Shown: positions 50,665-59,502 of the stretch, in pieces
How the letters are laid out: each line of letters opens with the position of its first letter
How positions within the stretch are numbered: the first letter of the stretch is position 1
Source of the DNA: CADEED01 sp020442965
GTDB taxonomy: Bacteria; Pseudomonadota; Gammaproteobacteria; Steroidobacterales; Steroidobacteraceae
NCBI GenBank assembly: GCA_041395525.1
Contig: JAWLAH010000003.1
Span: 124,001 to 188,000, forward strand
Reading direction: 5' to 3'
DNA length: 64,000 nt
Program-made: the position numbers and the translations under genes
Notes under the pieces: model-generated
The model's input: the letters and a program-made list of their open reading frames with translations, nothing else
The model's database searches: none
Told to the model about the DNA's origin: nothing

Positions 50665-51717
50665 TCAACCTCCCGTTGGGGGCCTCTCCAGCAAATTGAT
50701 CCTGAGACCCGCCGGGCTCGTTAGCTGCGCCATCCGTCCTGTTCCGAGAATTGTGGTGACGCGGCCGGCGTCGCGTATTCCGTAGCTCGCACCGCGCGCG
50801 AGTAGCGGTGTCAAATCGGGCACAAAGTACGTCACGCTCAGCATGCCGCGTGCGGGCGGCGCGGTGCGCGGATAGAGGTTGCGGCTCTTGACGCCCTCGT
50901 ACTGCACGAGTTCAAGGCGACCATAGCGGCTGGCGGGATCGCCCAAAATCCGGATGTCGAGGCCCGCGCCCGGTGGCAAGCCAACGGTCTTCTCGATATC
51001 GGGCCCGCTGAAGCGATTGTAGGAGGCCTCGACCAGATTGAGCACACCCTCGAAGAACTTCTTCTCAGCGATGTTATCCGGCGTGGTTACTACGATTTGG
51101 GGCGCGACGCCGTAGCCCGCCGGGCTCGTGAGCTCCGGTTGGCCCTCAACTTCGACCAATACGACATTGAGTCCGTCGTGGCTCGGCAAATGTGTCTCGT
51201 GAAAAACCAGACCTTTTGCCTCGAGGCGATGCGGCTCGGAACGAAACTGGAAACCCGCCGCTGTTAGCTCGGCGTAGCGCGCACCGATGTCACGCACGGC
51301 CACGTCGATGCTCTTGGGCACGAGATCGGAGGGTGCTGCGTCCTTGCGAACCGCCTCACCTGGCAGCTTGAAGCGAACCAGATGGATGCCGCCCTCCGCT
51401 GCGCCCGGCGTGAGTAACAAGGCTTGATCGACGATTCCGTCCGGCTCGAGTCCCCAGAGCTTGGCGAGACCAGGGTCGGTGCCAGTGCGTCGCGTGACGA
51501 TCTGCATGCCGAATCGATGTGCCCACATGCCAATCGCCTGCTCAATATCGGCCACGCTGACGACAACGTAGGCATAGGCTCGGCTGGCAGGCTGGGGCAT
51601 CGCAAAGTCCTCGGCGGGCTCGCTGGTTGCAACGGTATCGACCGAGGCGCAAGCCGCCAGCAGCCCGGCCAGCAAGCACAGCAGGGTGGTTCGAGAGCTG
51701 GACATCGTATTCATCAT
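50665..51717 (-). CDS. VOC-fold lipoprotein
   Basis: 350 residues. Signal peptide with lipobox LAAC, then VOC modules: AYVVVSVADIEQAIGMWAH, SIDVAVRDIGARYAEL, VTTPDNIAEKKFFEGVLNL, and SVTYFVPDLTPLLARG, ending RINLLERPP. Paralogue of the VOC protein at 43227 by layout. Anchored in the periplasm, unlike that cytosolic relative. ATG 51717 used; 51732, 51714 and 51705 are alternatives. Start is only 21 bases from the divergent AI-2E gene. Confidence 0.8.
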   Translation of the reverse strand: MMNTMSSSRTTLLCLLAGLLAACASVDTVATSEPAEDFAMPQPASRAYAYVVVSVADIEQAIGMWAHRFGMQIVTRRTGTDPGLAKLWGLEPDGIVDQALLLTPGAAEGGIHLVRFKLPGEAVRKDAAPSDLVPKSIDVAVRDIGARYAELTAAGFQFRSEPHRLEAKGLVFHETHLPSHDGLNVVLVEVEGQPELTSPAGYGVAPQIVVTTPDNIAEKKFFEGVLNLVEASYNRFSGPDIEKTVGLPPGAGLDIRILGDPASRYGRLELVQYEGVKSRNLYPRTAPPARGMLSVTYFVPDLTPLLARGASYGIRDAGRVTTILGTGRMAQLTSPAGLRINLLERPPTGG

Positions 51718-51738
51718 GCCCGATGTTAGCATTGCCGA

Positions 51739-52833
51739 ATGAACGCGGACTTCAGTTCGTCCTTTTACCGCAAGTCCTTCGCGATAATCGCCCTGGCGCT
51801 CATCGGCTATGGCCTCGTTCGCGTGCTCGAGCCATTCTGGGGCGCACTCCTGTGGGCCGCGTTCTTCGCGTTCATCGCGCATCCCGCCCAGGTGAGGCTC
51901 AGCCGGGCACTGCGTGGGCGGGATGGCCTGGCTGCGGGGATTATCACTGCACTCATGCCCGTGCTGGTGCTCGCACCACTTGCCATCCTCGGCACGGTTT
52001 TTGTGCAGCAGGTGCGCACGCTCGTCGTCAAATTGCAGCAAGGCGGTGTGAAGTTCGACCGCTCGATCTTCGACAACTGGGAAAGTTATCCCGTCGTCGG
52101 TCCAGCTGCACGTTATGTTCGGGAGCTGGTGCCGATCACGGCGGATGAGATCCAGGGTTGGCTGATCGACGCCGCGCAGTCGGTCCTGCGCCCGCTCGCG
52201 GCCGCGAGTGGCAACCTCGTGCTCGGTGCGATGGCATCGGTCATCGGCTTTTTTCTGATGCTGTTCCTGTTGTTTTTCCTGCTACGCGATGGCGAGCGGA
52301 TGTTCGCTCGCGTCGTTCGGCTCATACCGCTGTCGGCGCGCCGTCGTGATCCGCTGATCCAGCATTTGGCCAGTGTGACACGTGCAGTTGTCTACGGCAC
52401 CGGCCTCACTGCCATTCTGCAGGGGTTGTTAGTGGGAATTGGTTTCGCGTTCGCGGGCCTGCCCTCGCCAGTGGTGTTTGGCGTGCTGGCCGCGATCATG
52501 GCGCTGTTGCCCGCGGGCGGCACCGCGATCGTCTGGCTACCTGCGGTGGCATACCTCGCATTCGCGCAGCGCTGGGGCGGAGCGATTTTCTTGCTCGCGT
52601 GGGGCGTGCTGGTGTCGGTATCCGACAATTTCCTGCGACCGGTGTTGATCTCGCGTAGCGGCACGGTTTCGACGCTCGTCGTGTTCGTCGGCGTGGTCGG
52701 TGGGGTTGCAGCATTCGGTCCGATCGGGATCATCGTGGGCCCCGTGTTTCTCACGCTCGTCACCGCACTGATTACCTACGCCGACGAGATGCTCGATGCC
52801 GAACGCCGCGAGCGTGACGACCCAGCCGTTTGA
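51739..52833 (+). CDS. AI-2E family transporter (PerM type)
   Basis: 364 residues, about eight membrane helices with a central soluble stretch, and PDF-like end motifs GFAFAGLPSPVVFGVLA, LLPAGGTAIVWLP and FGPIGIIVGPVFLTL. AI-2E family members move small molecules (AI-2, Na+/H+ in some). Specific substrate unknown. Confidence 0.9.
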   Translation: MNADFSSSFYRKSFAIIALALIGYGLVRVLEPFWGALLWAAFFAFIAHPAQVRLSRALRGRDGLAAGIITALMPVLVLAPLAILGTVFVQQVRTLVVKLQQGGVKFDRSIFDNWESYPVVGPAARYVRELVPITADEIQGWLIDAAQSVLRPLAAASGNLVLGAMASVIGFFLMLFLLFFLLRDGERMFARVVRLIPLSARRRDPLIQHLASVTRAVVYGTGLTAILQGLLVGIGFAFAGLPSPVVFGVLAAIMALLPAGGTAIVWLPAVAYLAFAQRWGGAIFLLAWGVLVSVSDNFLRPVLISRSGTVSTLVVFVGVVGGVAAFGPIGIIVGPVFLTLVTALITYADEMLDAERRERDDPAV

Positions 52834-52881
52834 GGCGCGTCCCGGCTGATTTCCGAGGCGCGAGCACCCGCGCGGCGCTGC

Positions 52882-52887
52882 TACAAT
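52882..52887 (+). promoter_or_regulatory. -10 box (TACAAT) near the uvrD start
   Basis: TACAAT ends ten bases before the uvrD ATG with no Shine-Dalgarno sequence between. A start 6-8 bases downstream would leave a leader of three to five bases. No -35 box is clear and no LexA operator is seen. Confidence 0.4.
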
Positions 52888-52897
52888 TCGCGCCCTA

Positions 52898-55078
52898 ATG
52901 GATGTCTCGTCGCTATTGAATCCACTCAACGATGCGCAGCGGGCTGCGGTCACCGCGCCCGTTGGCCCGGTACTGGTGCTTGCCGGCGCCGGCAGCGGCA
53001 AGACGCGCGTGCTGACCCACCGCGTCGGCTGGCTGATCCAGACCGAAGGTGCGTCGCCGCATTCGATCATGGCGGTTACTTTCACCAACAAGGCCGCCAC
53101 AGAGATGCGCGGCCGTATCGAGGGTCTGCTGGGAATTCCGGGCTCGGCCATGTGGGTCGGCACCTTTCACGGTATCGCCCACCGGCTGCTGCGTCTGCAT
53201 TGGCGCGAAGCGCGCCTGCCGCAGAGTTTTCAGATTCTCGATTCCGAGGATCAGCTGCGGCTCATCCGCAAGATCGTCAAGGCACAGAACCTCGACGAGG
53301 CGCGTTGGGTGCCGCGCGAGATTCAGTGGTTCATCAATTCGAACAAGGACGAGGGCCACAGACCCGCCACGATGAAGATCGGTGACGATCCGACACGTCG
53401 TCAGTTGGTCAAGTTGTACGGCGACTATGAACAACAATGCGAACGTTCCGGTGTGGTCGATTTCGCAGAGTTGCTGCTGCGCGCGTTCGAGCTATGGCGC
53501 GACAATCCGGAATTGTTGCAGCACTACCGCCAACGCTTCCGGCATGTGCTGATCGATGAGTTCCAGGATACCAACGCGATCCAGTATGCCTGGATGCAGA
53601 TCCTGGCCGGCAAGGATGGCGCGCCGTTCGTGGTCGGCGACGACGATCAGTCGATTTATCGCTGGCGCGGGGCGCGGGTCGAGAACCTGCAGCAGTTCAG
53701 CAGGGATTTTTCACGCGCCGAGCTGTTTCGACTGGAGCAGAACTATCGATCGACTGGCAACATCCTCGCAGCTGCCAACGCGCTCATTGCTAATAACTCG
53801 GGCCGCCTGGGCAAGAATCTCTGGACCAGCGGCGTCGCAGGCGAACCAATTCGCTTGTACGCTGCGTTCAACGAGCGCGACGAGGCGGAATTCGTGTTGC
53901 AGCGGATCCGCGACTGGGTTGGGCAGGGCGGCGCCCGCCGGGACATCGCGATTCTGTATCGGTCAAACGCGCAGTCGCGGGTATTCGAAGAAGTATTTCT
54001 GGCGTCGCGGATCCCTTACAAGGTGTACGGGGGTCTGCGCTTCTTTGAGCGCGCCGAAATCAAGGATGCGCTCGCCTACCTGCGGCTGATTGCCAATCAC
54101 GATGACGACAGCTCGTTCGAGCGTATTGTCAATCTGCCGACGCGCGGCATCGGCGCGAAGAGTCTCGAGGACATCCGCGCGGCCGCACGCGCTAGCGGCA
54201 CCTCCCTTTGGCGAGCGGCAGCGGCCAGTCTGACGGACGGGTCGTTAGGGGCGCGCGCGCAGAGTGCCTTGTCCGGCTTCATGCAGCTCATCCTGCGCTT
54301 GCACCAGCAGATAGCCGACCTGCCACTGTTCGAGCAAGTGGATCATGTCCTGAATGCCAGTGGCCTGCTCGACCACCATCGCAAGGACAAGGCCGATCGC
54401 GGCGAAGCGCGCGTTGAAAACCTGTTAGAGCTGGTCTCCGCCGCGCGCGGCTTCGAGCCCGAGGGCGCCGCCGCCGAGGACGTGCAATTACCGCCGCTCG
54501 AGGCGTTTCTGGCCCACGCAGCGCTCGAATCCGGCGACGGCCAGGCGGAGGCCTGGGAAGATTGCATCCAGATGATGACGCTGCACACGGCCAAGGGTCT
54601 CGAGTTTCCGGTCGTGTTTCTCTGCGGTCTGGAGGATGGGTTATTTCCGCATCAACGATCGCTCAACGATCTCGACGGCGTCGAAGAAGAGCGCCGCCTC
54701 TGCTACGTCGGCGCTACCCGTGCCATGCGCCAGCTCTTTCTCACTTATGCCGAGCAGCGGCGGCTGCATGGACAAGATAACTACTGCCAGGCGTCGCGGT
54801 TCATTCAGGAGATTCCGGAGGAGTTGTTAGAGGAGATACGCCCGCGCGTGCAGGTATCACGACCAGTCGCGGCGGGGCGCTTCAGGCCGCCAGTAGAAGA
54901 CAGCGCTGCCAACGGCGGCGTACGCCTCGGCGCGCGCGTGCGGCACGCCAAGTTCGGTGATGGCGTGGTGCTCGATATCGAAGGTCAAGGCCCCAGCGCG
55001 CGCGTACAGGTCAACTTCGAAGCACAAGGCAGCAAGTGGTTGATGCTGCAGTACGCCAATCTGGAGAGCGCCCGTTGA
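52898..55078 (+). CDS. uvrD: DNA helicase II UvrD
   Basis: 726 residues, superfamily 1A. Walker A GAGSGKT at 30-36, motif II DEFQDTNAIQY, QNYRSTGNI, TLHTAKGLEFPVVFLCGLEDGLFPH, and YVGATRAM; the C-terminus ends with a Tudor-like FGDGVVLDIEGQGP. Works in nucleotide-excision and mismatch repair. The stop TGA shares one base with the pyrF start (TGATG). Confidence 0.96.
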   Translation: MDVSSLLNPLNDAQRAAVTAPVGPVLVLAGAGSGKTRVLTHRVGWLIQTEGASPHSIMAVTFTNKAATEMRGRIEGLLGIPGSAMWVGTFHGIAHRLLRLHWREARLPQSFQILDSEDQLRLIRKIVKAQNLDEARWVPREIQWFINSNKDEGHRPATMKIGDDPTRRQLVKLYGDYEQQCERSGVVDFAELLLRAFELWRDNPELLQHYRQRFRHVLIDEFQDTNAIQYAWMQILAGKDGAPFVVGDDDQSIYRWRGARVENLQQFSRDFSRAELFRLEQNYRSTGNILAAANALIANNSGRLGKNLWTSGVAGEPIRLYAAFNERDEAEFVLQRIRDWVGQGGARRDIAILYRSNAQSRVFEEVFLASRIPYKVYGGLRFFERAEIKDALAYLRLIANHDDDSSFERIVNLPTRGIGAKSLEDIRAAARASGTSLWRAAAASLTDGSLGARAQSALSGFMQLILRLHQQIADLPLFEQVDHVLNASGLLDHHRKDKADRGEARVENLLELVSAARGFEPEGAAAEDVQLPPLEAFLAHAALESGDGQAEAWEDCIQMMTLHTAKGLEFPVVFLCGLEDGLFPHQRSLNDLDGVEEERRLCYVGATRAMRQLFLTYAEQRRLHGQDNYCQASRFIQEIPEELLEEIRPRVQVSRPVAAGRFRPPVEDSAANGGVRLGARVRHAKFGDGVVLDIEGQGPSARVQVNFEAQGSKWLMLQYANLESAR

Positions 55079-55890
55079 TGCGCTTCGTCACGCGCCTCGA
55101 GACCGCTTGGAGCACTAACGACTCACTCGTTTGCATCGGGCTGGATCCGGAACCGGCACGCTTTCCCGCACCGCTGCGTGACCGCCCACTGGCTATCTTC
55201 GAGTTCAACAAGGCGATCATCGACGCGACTTACGATCTGGTCGCCGCCTATAAACCGCAGTTCGCGCACTACGCCGCGGAAGGTGCTGAAGATCAGCTTG
55301 AACGCACGATCGCCTACATTCGCGAGCGGGCTCCACGAGTGCTCGTGATTCTCGACAGCAAGCGTGGCGACATCGGCAGCACGGCGGAACGCTATGCGCG
55401 CGAGGCCTTCGATCGCTACGGCGCCGACGCCGTCACCATAAACCCCTATTTGGGGTTCGACTCGGTGCAGCCGTTCCTCGAACGCACTGACCGCGGCGTC
55501 ATCGTACTGTGTCGCACGTCGAACCCCGGGGCGCGAGACTTTCAGGATCTCCAGGTGGATGGGCGCAGGCTTTACCAGGTGGTGGCCGACAAGGTTGCGG
55601 CTGACTGGAACCGTCAGGGCAATTGCATGCTCGTCGTCGGGGCCACTTACCCCGATGAACTCGGCGACATACGGGCGCGAGTCGGCGACCTGCCGTTGCT
55701 CGTGCCGGGCGTCGGGGCACAGGGCGGCGACGTTGCGCAGGCGGTGAGTCGTGGCCGGACCGCAAACGGGACCGGCCTCTTGATCAGCTCCTCGCGCGCG
55801 GTGCTCTACGCTAGCGGCGGGCCCGATTTCGCGGCAGCGGCCCGTACAGCGGCTGCCGATCTACACTCGAGTATCAACCGACAGCGCTAA
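55078..55890 (+). CDS. pyrF: Orotidine 5'-phosphate decarboxylase (type 2)
   Basis: 270 residues. Catalytic D-K-x-x-D is Asp93, Lys95, Asp98 in LDSKRGDIGST; NPYLGFDSVQPFL, then VVGATYP and LLVPGVGAQGGD for phosphate binding. Last step of UMP synthesis. Starts inside the uvrD stop. Confidence 0.95.
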   Translation: MRFVTRLETAWSTNDSLVCIGLDPEPARFPAPLRDRPLAIFEFNKAIIDATYDLVAAYKPQFAHYAAEGAEDQLERTIAYIRERAPRVLVILDSKRGDIGSTAERYAREAFDRYGADAVTINPYLGFDSVQPFLERTDRGVIVLCRTSNPGARDFQDLQVDGRRLYQVVADKVAADWNRQGNCMLVVGATYPDELGDIRARVGDLPLLVPGVGAQGGDVAQAVSRGRTANGTGLLISSSRAVLYASGGPDFAAAARTAAADLHSSINRQR

Positions 55891-55912
55891 CATCCGGGTA
55901 AAGTAGGCACCC

Positions 55913-57286
55913 ATGAAGATCGTCATCCTTGGCGCGGGCCAGGTGGGCCGTACCGCGGCTCACCACCTGTCACGCGAAGAAGCCAACGAGGTGACGGTCG
56001 TCGACATCGACGAAGAAGTATTGCGCGATCTGCAAGACCGCCTCGATATCCGCACGGTCTCCGGCAACGCCGCGTACCCCTCGGTACTGGAAGCGGCGGG
56101 GGTGGCGAACGCCGATGTGCTCGTGGCGCTCACCTCGAGCGACGAAGTCAACATGATGGCCTGCAAAGTCGCCTATACCCTGTACCGCACGCGCATGAAG
56201 ATCGCGCGAATCCGCTCGGCCGAGTACACGCTCCATCCCGAGTTGTTCAGCGAAGAGGCGCTGTCGGTCGACGTCTGGATCAGTCCCGAACAACTTGTCA
56301 CGGAGTACATCGAACGGCTGATCCGCTATCCCGGCGCACTGCAGGTTCTGGATTTCGCCGATGGCCGCGTACGGCTCGTGAGCGTCCGTGCCCGTCCAGG
56401 TGGTTTGTTAGTTGGCCAGCGCTTGCGGACGCTGCGCGAGCACATCCCGAATACCGAGGGTCGCGTCGTCGCGATCTATCGTGGTGGCCAAAGTATCGTG
56501 CCCGATGGCGACACGCTCATCGAAGACGGCGACGAGGTGTTTTTTCTCGCTGCCCGTCAGGACATCCGCCGCTTCATGGCCGAGATGCGCAAGGAAGAGC
56601 CGCCCGTGCGACGCGTCGTGATCGCGGGCGGCGGCAATATCGGCTTCCGCGTCGCCAAACAACTCGAGGAAGCGAATCAGGTCAAATTGATCGAGCGGGA
56701 TGCCAAACGCGCGCGCCGCGTATCCGAGCGGCTGCGCAATACAATCGTCCTCAATGGCGATGCGGCAGACGAAGAACTGCTGATCGAGGAGAACATCGAC
56801 AGTTGCGACGTTTTCGCAGCGCTCACCAACTCGGAGGAAGCTAACATTCTCTCGGCGATGCTCGCAAAACGCCTGGGCGCCAAGAAGGTCATGGCGCTGA
56901 TCAACAAGCCATCCTATGGTGAGCTCATGGAGAGCGGCACCATCGATATCGCGATCTCACCGCAAACGATCACGATCGGATCTCTGTTGGCGCACGTGCG
57001 GCGCGCGGACGTCGTCCGGGTGCATAGCCTGCGCCGCGGCGCGGCCGAGGCGCTCGAAACCATCGTGCATGGTGACGAGCGCACCTCGCGCGTCGTGGGG
57101 CGACGTATCGAGGACGTCAAACTGCCCGCTGGCGCTTCGATCGGCGCGATCGCGCGCGGCGACCAGGTAATCATGGCGCACCACGACACGTTGATTGCGC
57201 CGGACGACCACGTGATCCTGTTCATGACCGACCGTCGGCACGTCGAGCAGATCGAACGACTGTTTCTCGGCGGGTCAGGGCGATAG
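55913..57286 (+). CDS. trkA: Trk potassium uptake protein TrkA (NAD-binding)
   Basis: 457 residues, two RCK pairs: GAGQVGRTAAHHL at 7, with ANADVLVALTSSDEVN; the second at VIAGGGNIGFRVAKQL near 235, and two RCK_C domains. Cytoplasmic regulator of the Trk K+ channel; sits before trkH in one operon (39 bases apart). Confidence 0.95.
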   Translation: MKIVILGAGQVGRTAAHHLSREEANEVTVVDIDEEVLRDLQDRLDIRTVSGNAAYPSVLEAAGVANADVLVALTSSDEVNMMACKVAYTLYRTRMKIARIRSAEYTLHPELFSEEALSVDVWISPEQLVTEYIERLIRYPGALQVLDFADGRVRLVSVRARPGGLLVGQRLRTLREHIPNTEGRVVAIYRGGQSIVPDGDTLIEDGDEVFFLAARQDIRRFMAEMRKEEPPVRRVVIAGGGNIGFRVAKQLEEANQVKLIERDAKRARRVSERLRNTIVLNGDAADEELLIEENIDSCDVFAALTNSEEANILSAMLAKRLGAKKVMALINKPSYGELMESGTIDIAISPQTITIGSLLAHVRRADVVRVHSLRRGAAEALETIVHGDERTSRVVGRRIEDVKLPAGASIGAIARGDQVIMAHHDTLIAPDDHVILFMTDRRHVEQIERLFLGGSGR

Positions 57287-57325
57287 CCCGACAGCAGCGC
57301 CACCGAACAACCAAGGACGTCGCGC

Positions 57326-58774
57326 TTGTTAGCTGTTGCGCATGTACTCGGAGCGATGCTGGCGTTCTTCAGTATTGCTTATCTGTTTCCGATCGCGTGG
57401 TCGATCGGATCGGGCGACGGTGCAGTGTTCGATTTCGTCATTGCGGCGGCCGCCAATCTGGTCGTGGGGCTCAGCATCTCGCTGTCGACGCGGCGTTTTC
57501 GGCGTGAATTGAAGCCGCGCGATGGTTTTGTACTGGTGACGCTGTCGTGGGTGTTGATGTCGGCATCGGCGACTATCCCGCTCCTGATGGCGTTACCCCA
57601 GCTCAGCTTCACCGACGCCTACTTCGAGGCCGTATCGGGCCTGACCACGACCGGCTCGACGGTGCTGCACGGCCTCGACTACCTACCGGCATCGATCAAC
57701 ATCTGGCGCACGATGCTGCATTGGCTCGGTGGCATCGGCATCATTGTTCTCGCGGTGGCGATCCTGCCGTTGTTGGGCGTCGGCGGCATGCAGCTCTACA
57801 AGGCGGAAACTCCTGGGCCGGTAAAGGACGAGAAGCTCACTCCACGCATCACCGAAACAGCGAAAGCGTTGTGGCTTACCTATCTGGTGATAACGCTGGT
57901 CGCCATCGGCGCACTGAAGCTGTGCGGATTGAGCTGGCTCGACTCCGTCTGCCACGCATTCTCGGTCATGGCACTGGGCGGATTCTCGTCGCACGATGCG
58001 AGTATTGGCGCGTTCGATACGCCGCAGGTGGAGATCGTGCTGTCGTGCCTCATGGTGCTGGCATCGCTGAGTTTCGCGCGCCATTTCGTTGCTCTACGCA
58101 CGTTGTCGTTGCAGCCCTACCTGCGTGATTCGCAGGGCAAGGCGGTCATTATCGTGCTCGGCGGCAGCTTGTTGTTCATCGCGGCGTTGCTAACGATTTC
58201 CGGCACCTATCCCGACTACCTGACATCGCTGCGGCACGCGTCTTTCAACGTCATCTCGGTGGCCACGACCACCGGGTTTTCTTCCGAGGACTACGAGCAG
58301 TGGCCGCTGTTCGCTCCGGTCTGGATGTTGTTTCTGTCGAGCGTTGTGTGCAGCACCGGCTCGACCGGCGGCGGCATCAAGATGTTTCGCACCTTGCTGC
58401 TGTGGCGGCAGGCCGCGCGCGAACTCAAGCAGTTAGTCCATCCCAGCGCGATCATTCCGATCCGTATCGGCGGGGATGTGGTACCGGACCGCATCATCTA
58501 TTCCGTGCTGGCATTCATTTTCTTGTACTTCATGACTGTCGTGGCGCTCACGTTCAGCTTGTTGCTGACCGGTCTCGATATTGTTTCATCGCTCTCGGCC
58601 GCGGTCGCCTCGTTGAATAACCTCGGTCCGGCGCTGGGAGAGATCGGCCCGTCGACGACCTATGAGTCGCTGACGGATGCCCAGACCTGGATCTGTACAG
58701 CGGCGATGATTCTCGGGCGACTCGAGATCTTCAGTGTGCTCGTGCTGTTCACGCCAGCCTTCTGGCGCAAATAG
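57326..58774 (+). CDS. trkH: Trk potassium uptake transmembrane protein TrkH
   Basis: 482 residues, about ten helices in four M1-P-M2 repeats, with pore loops TTTGSTV, TTTGFSS and the GSTGGGIKMFR segment. TTG start supported by AAGGA eight bases upstream; a second ATG at 57356 is possible. K+ channel partner of TrkA. Confidence 0.93.
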   Translation: MLAVAHVLGAMLAFFSIAYLFPIAWSIGSGDGAVFDFVIAAAANLVVGLSISLSTRRFRRELKPRDGFVLVTLSWVLMSASATIPLLMALPQLSFTDAYFEAVSGLTTTGSTVLHGLDYLPASINIWRTMLHWLGGIGIIVLAVAILPLLGVGGMQLYKAETPGPVKDEKLTPRITETAKALWLTYLVITLVAIGALKLCGLSWLDSVCHAFSVMALGGFSSHDASIGAFDTPQVEIVLSCLMVLASLSFARHFVALRTLSLQPYLRDSQGKAVIIVLGGSLLFIAALLTISGTYPDYLTSLRHASFNVISVATTTGFSSEDYEQWPLFAPVWMLFLSSVVCSTGSTGGGIKMFRTLLLWRQAARELKQLVHPSAIIPIRIGGDVVPDRIIYSVLAFIFLYFMTVVALTFSLLLTGLDIVSSLSAAVASLNNLGPALGEIGPSTTYESLTDAQTWICTAAMILGRLEIFSVLVLFTPAFWRK

Positions 58775-58973
58775 CCGGCCTTACGTGCAACCAAACTCGC
58801 ACACGGTGCATCTATACGGATGACGGGCACCGTCGCTCGCCGCCCCTCATTGGTACGAGGCCGGTCGGTCCCTGAGAATTTCCGACTTTTTGGCGAGCGC
58901 GGTCCCCGTCACTCAGGGTGCCTGGCAGTGCATCACTTGCGGGATACCGCAACGCCCGCCAGTATTGCGCTCG

Positions 58974-59492
58974 ATGAGCGCAGACCCCGGCCACGCGGCC
59001 AGCAAAACTGGTTTGATCGATCGTTGCTCGGATGCGCTTGGCCGTGCGATCGCGTGGCTCACCCTGGCCATGGTGATCGTGACGCTCCTGGTCGTCGTGC
59101 TGCGGTACGCTTTTGGCATTGGCGCGATCTGGCTGCAAGAGTCGATCACCTGGATGCACGCGCTGGTATTCATGCTCGGCGCGAGCTACGCATTGCGGCA
59201 TGGCGATCATGTCCGCGTCGACGTGTTTTATCGGCGCGCTACCGCGTCGCAACGCGGCTGGATCGATGCGCTCGGCATCCTCTTGCTGCTGCTGCCGTTG
59301 TGCGCATACATCCTGTACACCAGTGTGCCATATGTCGCTGCTTCCTTCGCAGTGCGCGAGGCATCGCGTGAGGCTAACGGCTTGCTAGCGCTGTTCCTGC
59401 TGAAGGCAGTGATTCCGTTGCTGGCGGTCTTGCTGGCGTTGCAGGCACTCGCAGACCTGCGCCGTGCCGTCCAGCTGATTCGCGGACGCTAG
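58974..59492 (+). CDS. TRAP transporter small permease (DctQ-like)
   Basis: 172 residues, four membrane helices (AIAWLTLAMVIVTLLVVVLRY, LQESITWMHALVFMLGASYAL, ILLLLLPLCAYILY, LLALFLLKAVIPLLAVLLAL) with RHGDHVRVDVF, the DctQ signature. ATG 58974; an upstream start at 58890 would add an unlikely leader. No solute-binding (DctP) gene is adjacent. Confidence 0.9.
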   Translation: MSADPGHAASKTGLIDRCSDALGRAIAWLTLAMVIVTLLVVVLRYAFGIGAIWLQESITWMHALVFMLGASYALRHGDHVRVDVFYRRATASQRGWIDALGILLLLLPLCAYILYTSVPYVAASFAVREASREANGLLALFLLKAVIPLLAVLLALQALADLRRAVQLIRGR

Positions 59493-59502
59493 ACAAACGC
59501 AC

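Noticed and set aside
52834..52897. LexA box controlling uvrD
   Set aside because: No CTGT-N8-ACAG sequence found before the start codon.
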